A stretch of DNA of 64,000 nucleotides, from assembly GCA_000964245.1 (NCBI GenBank), contig LANB01000001.1, positions 4,157,501 to 4,221,500 of the forward strand, in the 5' to 3' direction. The translations under genes were made by a program, and so were the position numbers. Source of the stretch: Cellvibrionaceae bacterium 1162T.S.0a.05 (GTDB lineage: Bacteria > Pseudomonadota > Gammaproteobacteria > Pseudomonadales > Cellvibrionaceae). The notes beneath the pieces were generated by a model, which was given only the letters and a program-made list of their open reading frames with translations, searched no databases and was not told the DNA's origin. Shown piece after piece: positions 55,333-64,000 of the stretch (position 1 is the first letter of the stretch; each line of letters begins with the position of its first letter).

Positions 55333-55401
55333 CTGCGACTCTCTCAATACCTTAACGCGGAACCCATTATTCCTTCGACATGGATCGGAATATAAACAGA
55401 A

Positions 55402-56877
55402 CTATTCGCGATCCTGAGTCTCGTGCCACTCTCGCCCATCTTTTGCCATCAACGCATCTGAGGAAGAAGGCCCGGTTGATCCAGCAGGGTACTGTTCTGC
55501 TTTCATGCCAGTAGATTTCCAACCAGCAAAAATCTGATCCACCCATTTCCATGCCGCTTCTACTTCCGCCGCACTCACAAACAAGGTCTGATCATCCCGA
55601 ATGACATCCAGCAACAAACGCGTGTAAGCATCGTGCTTGGGCTTGGGGTTGTGATCAGCAAACCACATGTTTAAACAGCCCGCCTCCAAAGGAATACCCG
55701 CGTCCAAACCACTGACTTTGTTCATCACACGCAGACGCATACCTTCATCCGGTTGCAAGCGGATAATCAAGCGGTTGGCTTTGTGATCGCGGTGGTTTTG
55801 ATCAAAGATGGTGTGGCTGCTTTGTTTAAATTGAATCACGATTTCCGAGTGACGTGTATTCAAGCGTTTGCCGGTACGCATATAAATCGGTACGCCTGAC
55901 CAGCGGTAGTTTTGAATTTCCGCTTTCACTGCAACGTAGGTTTCAGTTTGGCTGTTGGGGTCGATTTCGTATTTTTCGGATTCTTCTTCCAGGTAGCCTG
56001 GCACTTCCTGGCCGCCAACTTTTCCGCGTGCATATTGTCCGCGTACGGTTAATTCCTCAACTTCGTCTTCGGGAATCAGGCGCAAGCAGTTTAAGACCTT
56101 GAGTTTTTCCTGACGCACAGCATCAGCTTCGAGTTTTGCCGGAGGTTCCATTGCCATCAAGCACAGTACTTGAATCAAATGGTTTTGCATCATGTCGCGG
56201 GTTGCACCGGTTTCGTTATAGAACGCCCAACGGTTTCCAACGCCAACGGTTTCGGTAACGGCGATTTGAATGTGGTCGATATATTTTGAGTTCCACAGTG
56301 GTTCAAAGATATCGTTGGCAAAGCGTAATGCCAAAAGATTCTGGACAGTTTCCTTTCCAAGGTAGTGGTCGATACGGAAAAGCTGTCTTTCAGTAAAAGT
56401 GCTGGAAAGTTCTTCGTTAATGGCAAGAAAACTTTCGCGGCTGTCACCCAGGGGTTTTTCAACGATCAGGCGTGTGCTGTCCTGAACCATGCCGCACTCT
56501 TCCAGGGATTTACAGGCTTTGCCAAAAATCATGGGGGGAATTGCGAGGTAGACGATGAGTTGATTGTTCGCGTCGTAAAATTGATCGCGCGCTTTCGCGA
56601 GTGCTTCGGCGTTTGAGGCATCGCCCTGTACAAACTGGATTTTGGAAGAGAAGGTCTCCCACATTTCTTCCGAGTAAAATTCTGCATCAATCCCTTTTTT
56701 CAACCAGGTTTTGATCTTGTCATGGAACACTTCCTGCGTTTGTCCGGTGCGTGCCATTCCAATAATACGGATGTTTTCCGGCATGCAGTTGTTGAGTTCC
56801 AGGTAGTAGAGTGAGGGGTAGAGTTTGCGTAAAGCTAAGTCGCCATCGCCACCAACAATCAGTAGATCAGTCTTCAT
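55402..56877 (-). CDS. zwf: Glucose-6-phosphate 1-dehydrogenase
   Basis: 491 residues from ATG 56877 (MKTDLLIVGGDGDLALRKLYP, the standard start); the frame continues 13 codons upstream to 56916. NADP site GGDGDLALRKL, active-site motif RIDHYLGKE and the catalytic His-region KPLGDS are present. Makes 6-phosphoglucono-lactone, feeding edd-eda. No pgl (lactonase) gene is next to it. Confidence 0.95.
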   Translation of the reverse strand: MKTDLLIVGGDGDLALRKLYPSLYYLELNNCMPENIRIIGMARTGQTQEVFHDKIKTWLKKGIDAEFYSEEMWETFSSKIQFVQGDASNAEALAKARDQFYDANNQLIVYLAIPPMIFGKACKSLEECGMVQDSTRLIVEKPLGDSRESFLAINEELSSTFTERQLFRIDHYLGKETVQNLLALRFANDIFEPLWNSKYIDHIQIAVTETVGVGNRWAFYNETGATRDMMQNHLIQVLCLMAMEPPAKLEADAVRQEKLKVLNCLRLIPEDEVEELTVRGQYARGKVGGQEVPGYLEEESEKYEIDPNSQTETYVAVKAEIQNYRWSGVPIYMRTGKRLNTRHSEIVIQFKQSSHTIFDQNHRDHKANRLIIRLQPDEGMRLRVMNKVSGLDAGIPLEAGCLNMWFADHNPKPKHDAYTRLLLDVIRDDQTLFVSAAEVEAAWKWVDQIFAGWKSTGMKAEQYPAGSTGPSSSDALMAKDGREWHETQDRE

Positions 56878-58235
<1,358 letters not shown>

Positions 58236-58256
58236 GCGAGCGTTATGACGCTAAAG

Positions 58257-58281
58257 AAAGGGAGCTTCGGCTCCCTTTTTT
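58257..58281 (+). terminator. Rho-independent terminator of gap
   Basis: Stem AAAGGGAGC-TTCG-GCTCCCTTT (58257-58265, 58270-58278) with a TTTTTT tail, 21 bp after the gap stop. Confidence 0.95.
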
Positions 58282-58401
58282 GTTGAATCAATTTTGAACA
58301 CGCTCCATCACCTTCTCTCACTCTCATATTTAAATTGTTAATTCATCCCGCGTTCAGCCATTTCCTTTACAATGTCGCTGAATTCTGACAAAACTGCTGC
58401 T

Positions 58402-59139
58402 ATGCCAAGAATCATCCCCCTTGTCACTCTGCTTCTGTTGAGCTTGCAAAGCCTGGCAGAGACGACACTTTTTTCTTCCGAGTACTTCGGTAAATCCGGT
58501 AGTTTTAATGTACGAAGTACCCGCGAACTGGTTCTTCAGGACAACGGCCTTTACCTTTTTAAATCCGAAGTGAAACACCGCATCGGCTCCATCCGTGAGA
58601 GCAGCGAGTTTCGTATTGAGAATGGCAAGCTCATTCCCCTGCTCTACCAGTACAAACGCAAGATTCTCGGCATCAGCAAGGAAGAAAGCATCCGTTTCGA
58701 CTGGGATAAGAAAGAAGCGTATTACCGCCGCGTGGGCAAAGAGAGCAAGAATAAAACGCACAAACTTGAAGCAGGCATGTTGGACCCCGCACTGTATCAA
58801 CTTCAATTGCAACGTGACGCCTATGCTGGCGCATTTTCTGCATCATCCAGAAAGGATGTGGAGTACACCGTCATTCGCCATCGAAAAGTCAAAAAGATGC
58901 CGTTTGTTCTGGAAAAGGAAGACAATTTTCGTCTGGACGGCAAGGACTATACCGCCCTTCTGTTAAAGCTTGACGCCGATGAAGACAAACAAACGCGTGT
59001 TTGGGTGTCACCGGAATTTAACTTTCATTTAACGAAAATTGAACATACGGACGAAGATGGTGACACCTATGTCATTAACATGGACAAGTACGAAGCAGAC
59101 CCGAAAATTTTTGACGTAATTTACAACATGGAACCCTGA
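58402..59139 (+). CDS. DUF3108 exported protein
   Basis: 245 residues from ATG 58402, which begins a normal signal peptide (PRIIPLVTLLLLSLQSLAE); a start at 58372 would add ten residues before it. The rest follows DUF3108: LQDNGLYLFKSEVKHRIGSIRESSEFRIENGKLIPLLYQYKRK, DPALYQLQLQRD, TALLLKLDADEDKQTRVWVSPEFNFHLTKIEH. Envelope protein of unknown function. Confidence 0.8.
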   Translation: MPRIIPLVTLLLLSLQSLAETTLFSSEYFGKSGSFNVRSTRELVLQDNGLYLFKSEVKHRIGSIRESSEFRIENGKLIPLLYQYKRKILGISKEESIRFDWDKKEAYYRRVGKESKNKTHKLEAGMLDPALYQLQLQRDAYAGAFSASSRKDVEYTVIRHRKVKKMPFVLEKEDNFRLDGKDYTALLLKLDADEDKQTRVWVSPEFNFHLTKIEHTDEDGDTYVINMDKYEADPKIFDVIYNMEP

Positions 59140-59204
59140 ATTAAACAATTGCGTGCCTAGGTTCAGTGGTATTCTACGCAGCTTGTCACAAAACGAAGAG
59201 ATTT

Positions 59205-60110
59205 ATGAAGTACAAGGAAACAGCCCAAGCCGCCATAATGTTCTGCGATATCGTCGGCAGTTCAGGCCTGTACGCACGCCTCGGAAACGATAAAGCCAAG
59301 CAGTTAATCGACGAGGCACTGGCCATAATGAGCGCCGTTGCAGAGCAACTTGAAGGCGATGTGATCAAAACCATTGGCGACGAAGCCATGATGGAGTTCG
59401 CCAGTGCCGAACAGGCCTGCGAAGCGGCTATCGCCATCGGCCTCAAATTAAAAGCAAAAAATATCAGTATGCGCACCGGCATTGATTTTGGCGAAGTGCT
59501 CTACGTCAAAAATGATGTCTTTGGCGATACCGTGAATGATGCTGCGTTTTTAGCCAAGCTTGCACAACCCAACCAGGTGGTACTCACGAAAGAGAGTGTC
59601 GAAGGGCTCAACCCCTGGCTCGCCCATCAATGCGAAGCGTTTGACCGCGTAAAGCTGAAAGGCACGAGTGAAAAAGTTCTTGTGTATCGACTCAGCTGGG
59701 ATGTCAACACACGCGACTCTCTGGATGCGACGCGTGTCGGACAAACGGCCTTCCACCAGGAAACGACCATGGGCGCCCCAACACTGACAGTCGAAGTGAA
59801 TGGCCAAATCAAGGGCTTGAAAGCCACCAGTGACCCGCTTGTTATTGGCCGTGATCCCGCCTTTGTCGATATTTGCCTTGAAGACCAAAAAACATCACGG
59901 CGCCATTGCTCCATTTATTTTCACCGCGGTAAGTTTGTACTCGAAGACCACAGCACCAATGGCTGTTACCTGCAATACAGCTCGAATGACGAACTGTATT
60001 TAAGGCGGGAATCGGTGCCTCTAACCGGTAATGGGCGTATCAGTCTCGGCCAATCTTTCCAGCAGGCCGGTCTTGTCATCACCTTTACAGAAACGCGTGA
60101 ATTGGCCTAA
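59205..60110 (+). CDS. Class III nucleotidyl cyclase domain-FHA domain fusion
   Basis: 301 residues from ATG 59205. Residues about 5-165 are a class III cyclase homology domain: MFCDIVGSS with metal Asp15, KTIGDEAMMEF with Lys55 and metal Asp59, and FGDTVNDAAFLAKLA with Asn111. The transition-state Arg expected four residues after the Asn is Phe115. Residues about 195-290 are a FHA domain: IGRDPAFVDICLED, TSRRH, DHSTNG. A FHA domain binds phospho-Thr, so the protein probably links kinase signalling to a cyclase or to a pseudo-cyclase. No kinase gene is next to it. Confidence 0.85.
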   Translation: MKYKETAQAAIMFCDIVGSSGLYARLGNDKAKQLIDEALAIMSAVAEQLEGDVIKTIGDEAMMEFASAEQACEAAIAIGLKLKAKNISMRTGIDFGEVLYVKNDVFGDTVNDAAFLAKLAQPNQVVLTKESVEGLNPWLAHQCEAFDRVKLKGTSEKVLVYRLSWDVNTRDSLDATRVGQTAFHQETTMGAPTLTVEVNGQIKGLKATSDPLVIGRDPAFVDICLEDQKTSRRHCSIYFHRGKFVLEDHSTNGCYLQYSSNDELYLRRESVPLTGNGRISLGQSFQQAGLVITFTETRELA

Positions 60111-60395
60111 GCCACTGAAATTCAACGCTTTTCCCTTAACTATTTTGCTATAAGCCCACACTTTTTACGCCTCCCCGGCTCTTAAAAGCGGGAAATGAGA
60201 TCGATTTACAAAGTCTCACGTTAGTAGACACTAACGTGAGACCATGTTCCCTGATTTGGCGGACGGCATTTTCAGAATTCTCCAACAATATTTTGCTTCC
60301 AGTCGCGTTTTGCCTATAGCAAAGCCATCTAAGTCATGCCCTGTTATTTGGCGCCTGATTTGCCATACTGAGTCGTACGTAGTGAGGTGATTCGG
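60111..60395. other. Intergenic region with strong hairpin
   Basis: About 285 bp with no gene. A perfect 12-bp inverted repeat GTCTCACGTTAG / CTAACGTGAGAC (60213-60224, 60231-60242, 6-nt loop) sits about 100 bp after the cyclase stop; no long T-run follows. Confidence 0.6.
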
Positions 60396-60872
60396 ATGTT
60401 TGGCTTGCAGTTTGAGGCGAATCACAGAGTCTGGTTTTTCGCCGCTTTGTTATTTCCGGGTGTCAGTATGCCGTCCTGGATATCTGCCGAAGAAATCTGG
60501 CTTTCCGGCAAGGCACAGGTCCTCGATCTGGATCTGGACCAAATGGAAACCATGGGTTTACTGCCTGTTGGTTTACTCGATGATGAAAGCCTTTTGGAAT
60601 TGGCCGATGCCTGGCGCAGTCGTCACAACGAAGAGCCCAACCTGATTAATATTTACTGGTTGATGGGTAGCAACCTTGACGAAGGAAAATTCCGCGCGCA
60701 ATTTCGGCAAAACCTCTCTCGTTTGATTCTCAATTATTTTGAAGCAAGGTTTTATCGCCCAAGGCAGGAGAACAAAGAGGCATATTCATCTCGTGATGAA
60801 CACTATGCTCACCGCTACCGATTGAAACTCAGCGATGATCAGGTTTCGCTGAATTACATCATTCCCTTTTAG
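60396..60872 (+). CDS. Hypothetical protein
   Basis: 158 residues from ATG 60396, with AGG upstream (a GTG at 60387 is an alternative start). A hydrophobic segment (FFAALLFPGVSMPSWISA) may be a signal peptide. The C-terminal half is basic and Tyr-rich, ending YIIPF. Family not recognised. A clear terminator follows at 60928. Confidence 0.6.
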   Translation: MFGLQFEANHRVWFFAALLFPGVSMPSWISAEEIWLSGKAQVLDLDLDQMETMGLLPVGLLDDESLLELADAWRSRHNEEPNLINIYWLMGSNLDEGKFRAQFRQNLSRLILNYFEARFYRPRQENKEAYSSRDEHYAHRYRLKLSDDQVSLNYIIPF

Positions 60873-60927
60873 TGTATTTAAGACTTCCTCGCACAGGCTC
60901 TCTCCTCATTTAGCCTGTATTTATTCG

Positions 60928-60954
60928 CCCGCCTGCCTCAGGCGGGTTTTTTTT
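60928..60954 (+). terminator. Rho-independent terminator
   Basis: Stem CCCGCCTG/CAGGCGGG with a CCT loop (60928-60946) and a TTTTTTTT tail, 55 bp after the preceding plus-strand stop. Confidence 0.95.
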
Positions 60955-60999
60955 GTTGAAAGCGCATATAATTGCGCCTTTTTCAGATTCGAGAGCACA

Positions 61000-61461
61000 A
61001 TGACCCGCGACGAAGTCGAACGCAGTTCCGCAGAAACCTGGCGCAGACTCGCCGCCCTGATTTACGATAGCTTTATGCTAGTCACCATCAGCATGGCTTA
61101 CTTCGCGCTGATGTTAATTACGCACTCGATAATTTTTAAAGCGCCTGAAGGCGATTACCTCCCGGTACTCGACCACCCGCTTTATACACTCGGCTGGTAT
61201 GTGTCACTTGTCTATTTTTATTATTATTTTTGGCAGAAAGGTGGCCAGACAATTGGCATGCGCGCCTGGCGCTTGAAGCTTGTGGATGAAGGGGGCAGTG
61301 CCGCGACAAAAAAATCTTGCCTGGTACGTGCACTGATCAGCCCTTTGTGCACACTGCCGCTGCTCGCGGGTTACTTCTGGAAATATATTGATGCGGAAGG
61401 CCGCTGCCTGCACGACAAATTCAGTCACACGCGCGTTGTGGTAATAAAAAAAGCGCGCTAG
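61000..61461 (+). CDS. RDD family membrane protein
   Basis: 153 residues with three hydrophobic segments (about 18-42, 62-80 and 118-130). The RDD family hallmark is WRRLAALIYDSFMLV and the segment GGQTIGMRAWRLKLVDE. RDD proteins are small inner-membrane proteins, some linked to ion homeostasis; function here unknown. Convergent with valS across a shared hairpin terminator. Confidence 0.88.
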   Translation: MTRDEVERSSAETWRRLAALIYDSFMLVTISMAYFALMLITHSIIFKAPEGDYLPVLDHPLYTLGWYVSLVYFYYYFWQKGGQTIGMRAWRLKLVDEGGSAATKKSCLVRALISPLCTLPLLAGYFWKYIDAEGRCLHDKFSHTRVVVIKKAR

Positions 61462-61483
61462 CCTGAACAGCCGCGCGCTTTTT
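61448..61483. terminator. Bidirectional terminator between RDD gene and valS
   Basis: AAAAAGCGCGC (61448-61458) pairs perfectly with GCGCGCTTTTT (61473-61483) around a 14-nt loop. It overlaps the end of the RDD gene. Confidence 0.9.
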
Positions 61484-61506
61484 CAGTTTTTCTGTTTTTT
61501 CAGCTC

Positions 61507-64000
61507 TTACAGTGCTGCAATTTTGCTTTGCTGCTCACTGAGTTTTTCAAGCGTCTGTTCATAATCCTTTAATTTGTCTTTTTCTTTCGCGACAACCTCA
61601 GCAGGCGCATTGTCGACAAATTTGGCATTGGACAGTTTGCCCTGTAAACGTTTGACTTCCGTTTGTAATTTACTCGCTTCTTTTTGCAAACGAGCCAACT
61701 CTGCATCCTTGTCAATCAAACCCGCCATCGGCACTAGAATTTCAAGGTCGCCAACATACGCTGGTGCACTCAGGGGCGCCTCTTCGCCAGGAGCCAAAAC
61801 GGTAATGCTTTCCAGTGCAGCCAACTTCAATAAAAATTGGCGGTTTTCTTCAATGCAACGTTTGTCGTTGTCCGATGCATTGTTGAAATAGAGTGGAATA
61901 TTTTTTCCCAGAGAAATATTCATCTCACCGCGTATGTTTCGCACCCCGATGGTGACACTTTTCAACCACTCCACATCGGCAATGGCTTGTGCATCAATTT
62001 TGTTTTCATCAGCCTGCGGATAAGATGCAAGCATAATGGTTTCACCTTCTGCACCGGCCCGCGCTTTCACTTTTTGCCAGATTTCTTCTGTGATAAACGG
62101 CATCAGTGGGTGCGCAAGGCGCAGCGTTGTTTCCAATACGCGAACCAGGGTACGTCGCGTTCCGTTTTGAGTGGCCTCATCCACATTGCCCGGCTTGAGC
62201 ATGGGTTTAGTCAGTTCGAGATACCAATCGCAATAATCTTTCCAAATAAAATCGTACAAGGCCTGGCTCGCCAGATCGAGACGGTAGGTGCGGAAACCTT
62301 CTGCAACGGCTTTTTCCGCTTCTTGCAAGCGCGAAATTATCCAGCGGTCCGCGAGGCTAAGGGTGTAATTTTCTTCAGCCGGGTCCATACCCTCGGTATT
62401 CATCAATACGTAAGCAGAGGCATTCCATAATTTATTACAGAAATTGCGGAAACCTTCGATACGACCCACATCAAAATTAATATCTCGCCCGGTTGAGGCG
62501 AGCGAATAATAGGTGTAACGCAAGGCATCAGTGCCGTAAGGCGCAATCCCTTCCGGGAATTCCTTACGTGTCATTTTTTCGATTTTTTGTTTGAGATGCG
62601 GTTGCATCATGCCGGTGGTGCGTTTTTCTACCAGGCTTTCAAGATCGATACCGTCAATCAAATCAATCGGGTCCAATACATTCCCTTTGGACTTACTCAT
62701 TTTCTGGCCGTGACTGTCGCGCACTAAACCGTGAACATAAACCGTTTTAAAAGGAATTTCTTTTTTGAAATGCAGGGTCAACATAATCATGCGCGCGACC
62801 CAAAAAAAGATGATATCAAAACCGGTGACCAACACCGATGTTGGGTGAAAGGTCTTTAAAAAATCCGTGTTCTCCGGCCAACCCAATGTACCAAAAGTCC
62901 ACAGGCCCGATGAGAACCAGGTGTCGAGCACGTCTTCGTCTTGCGTGAGTTTTACTTTATCGTTTAACTGATATTTTTTACGGGCTTCGTCTTCGCTGCG
63001 CGCAACATACACTTTCCCGCTCTCATCGTACCAGGCGGGAATGCGATGGCCCCACCACAATTGCCGGGAGATACACCAATCCTGAATATCACGCATCCAG
63101 GAAAAATACATATTTTCATATTGTCTGGGAACAAACTCGACTTCGCCCTCTTCGACTGCCTTGATCGCCTCTTCCGCCAGGGGGCCGGTTTTGACATACC
63201 ACTGGTTGGTAAGCCAGGGTTCGATTACAACACCGCTGCGATCACCGTAGGGAACTTTGAGTGTGTGGTCCTGAATTTTTTCCAGCAAGCCGAGGGCATC
63301 GAGGTCTTCAACAATTTTCTTGCGCGCATCAAAACGGTCCATACCGCGATAGGCTTCAGGTGCATTGTCATTGATCTGTGCATCCTGATTAAAGATATTG
63401 ATCATGGGCAGTGCATGGCGCTGCCCCATCTCATAATCGTTAAAATCGTGTGCGGGGGTAATTTTTACGCAGCCGGTACCAAAATCCTTATCGACATAGT
63501 CGTCACCAATAACAGGAATTTCGCGATCGCATAAGGGCAATGTAATTGTTTGGCCGATGAGGTGTTTATAGCGCTCGTCGTCCGGGTGAACCGCCACGGC
63601 GGTATCTCCCAGCATGGTTTCCGGTCGTGTGGTGGCAACCGTGAGATGCCCGCTACCGTCCGTGAGGGGATAGCGGAAATGCCACAAATGCCCCTGCTTT
63701 TCTTCGCTGATGACTTCAAGATCCGAAATGGCGGTGTGTAATTTCGGGTCCCAATTCACCAGGCGTTTTCCGCGATAGATCAAACCGTCGTCATAAAGCT
63801 GTACAAAAACTTCCTGAACGGCTTTATAAAAACCTTCGTCCATGGTGAAGCGTTCGCGACTCCAGTCGGGGCTGGCGCCCAGGCGACGCAGCTGACGGGT
63901 GATAGTGCCTCCGCTGTGCTCTTTCCACTCCCAGACTTTTTCAACAAATTTTTCACGCCCAAGATCGTGGCGACTGACATCGTCAGCAGCCAGTAAACGT
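61507..64000 (-). CDS. valS: Valyl-tRNA synthetase (5' end outside window)
   Basis: The frame is open to the window edge, so the N-terminus with HIGH is missing; about 830 residues are present. [32 protein letters not shown] and the editing-domain segment [19 protein letters not shown] are present, as is the C-terminal coiled coil ([25 protein letters not shown]). Charges tRNA-Val with valine. The usual start region lies beyond position 64000. Confidence 0.97.
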   Translation of the reverse strand, partial: RLLAADDVSRHDLGREKFVEKVWEWKEHSGGTITRQLRRLGASPDWSRERFTMDEGFYKAVQEVFVQLYDDGLIYRGKRLVNWDPKLHTAISDLEVISEEKQGHLWHFRYPLTDGSGHLTVATTRPETMLGDTAVAVHPDDERYKHLIGQTITLPLCDREIPVIGDDYVDKDFGTGCVKITPAHDFNDYEMGQRHALPMINIFNQDAQINDNAPEAYRGMDRFDARKKIVEDLDALGLLEKIQDHTLKVPYGDRSGVVIEPWLTNQWYVKTGPLAEEAIKAVEEGEVEFVPRQYENMYFSWMRDIQDWCISRQLWWGHRIPAWYDESGKVYVARSEDEARKKYQLNDKVKLTQDEDVLDTWFSSGLWTFGTLGWPENTDFLKTFHPTSVLVTGFDIIFFWVARMIMLTLHFKKEIPFKTVYVHGLVRDSHGQKMSKSKGNVLDPIDLIDGIDLESLVEKRTTGMMQPHLKQKIEKMTRKEFPEGIAPYGTDALRYTYYSLASTGRDINFDVGRIEGFRNFCNKLWNASAYVLMNTEGMDPAEENYTLSLADRWIISRLQEAEKAVAEGFRTYRLDLASQALYDFIWKDYCDWYLELTKPMLKPGNVDEATQNGTRRTLVRVLETTLRLAHPLMPFITEEIWQKVKARAGAEGETIMLASYPQADENKIDAQAIADVEWLKSVTIGVRNIRGEMNISLGKNIPLYFNNASDNDKRCIEENRQFLLKLAALESITVLAPGEEAPLSAPAYVGDLEILVPMAGLIDKDAELARLQKEASKLQTEVKRLQGKLSNAKFVDNAPAEVVAKEKDKLKDYEQTLEKLSEQQSKIAAL

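Larger units (their letters stand above)
54793..55401. other. Intergenic region between zwf and edd
   Basis: About 610 bp with no gene. It contains the second inverted pair of the ~114-bp palindromic element. The spacer between the pair (55004-55217) holds no recognisable operator. No obvious HexR palindrome was found. Confidence 0.7.

Overview
The window looks like the chromosome of a marine or polysaccharide-degrading gammaproteobacterium, most likely near Cellvibrionaceae (Saccharophagus/Teredinibacter-like). The reasons are the gammaproteobacterial housekeeping blocks (tRNA-Leu, queA, tgt, secD, secF; edd, eda, zwf, gap; valS), a lipoprotein with a long polyserine linker typical of that group, and many exported esterases. 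The genus is inference; no database was available.

Layout. 1-5.1 kb (minus strand): start of a beta-propeller lipoprotein, an orphan gene, and a small-GTPase module of two Roadblock/LC7 proteins, a COG2229-type GTPase and a BLUF-like protein that has lost its flavin-contact residues. 5.7-29.8 kb: accessory genes, mostly exported: four alpha/beta hydrolases, a serine beta-lactamase-like hydrolase, a CPBP protease, an exported Ntn hydrolase, a cupin, an arylsulfate sulfotransferase behind a stand-alone LuxR-type HTH protein, two thioredoxin-like proteins, an enolase-superfamily epimerase and several lipoproteins and membrane proteins of unknown role.

30-39 kb is an integron cassette array without an integrase (a CALIN). 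Nine attC sites separate minus-strand cassettes for SH3, NIPSNAP, DUF2971, a C39-like peptidase, an ankyrin lipoprotein, an HNH-like protein and unknown proteins. One two-gene cassette encodes an ABC-type ATPase plus a TOPRIM/DUF4435 protein, the architecture of the PARIS (AriA/AriB) anti-phage system.

39-49 kb: secF, secD, tgt and queA (no yajC between tgt and secD), then a TonB receptor, a cytochrome c-sugar dehydrogenase and tRNA-Leu(CAA). 49-64 kb: oligoendopeptidase F, an outer-membrane barrel, the Entner-Doudoroff genes eda, edd and zwf with divergent gap, a DUF3108 protein, a cyclase-FHA fusion, an RDD protein and the start-truncated valS.

Two dispersed repeat families stand out. One is a ~114-bp element with three nested helices, present four times as two inverted pairs (upstream of secD and of edd); its stems change sequence but stay complementary. 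The other is a 146-175-bp TA-flanked, MITE-like palindrome present twice, both times inserted exactly in the stop codon of an outer-membrane protein gene and in the same orientation to that gene.
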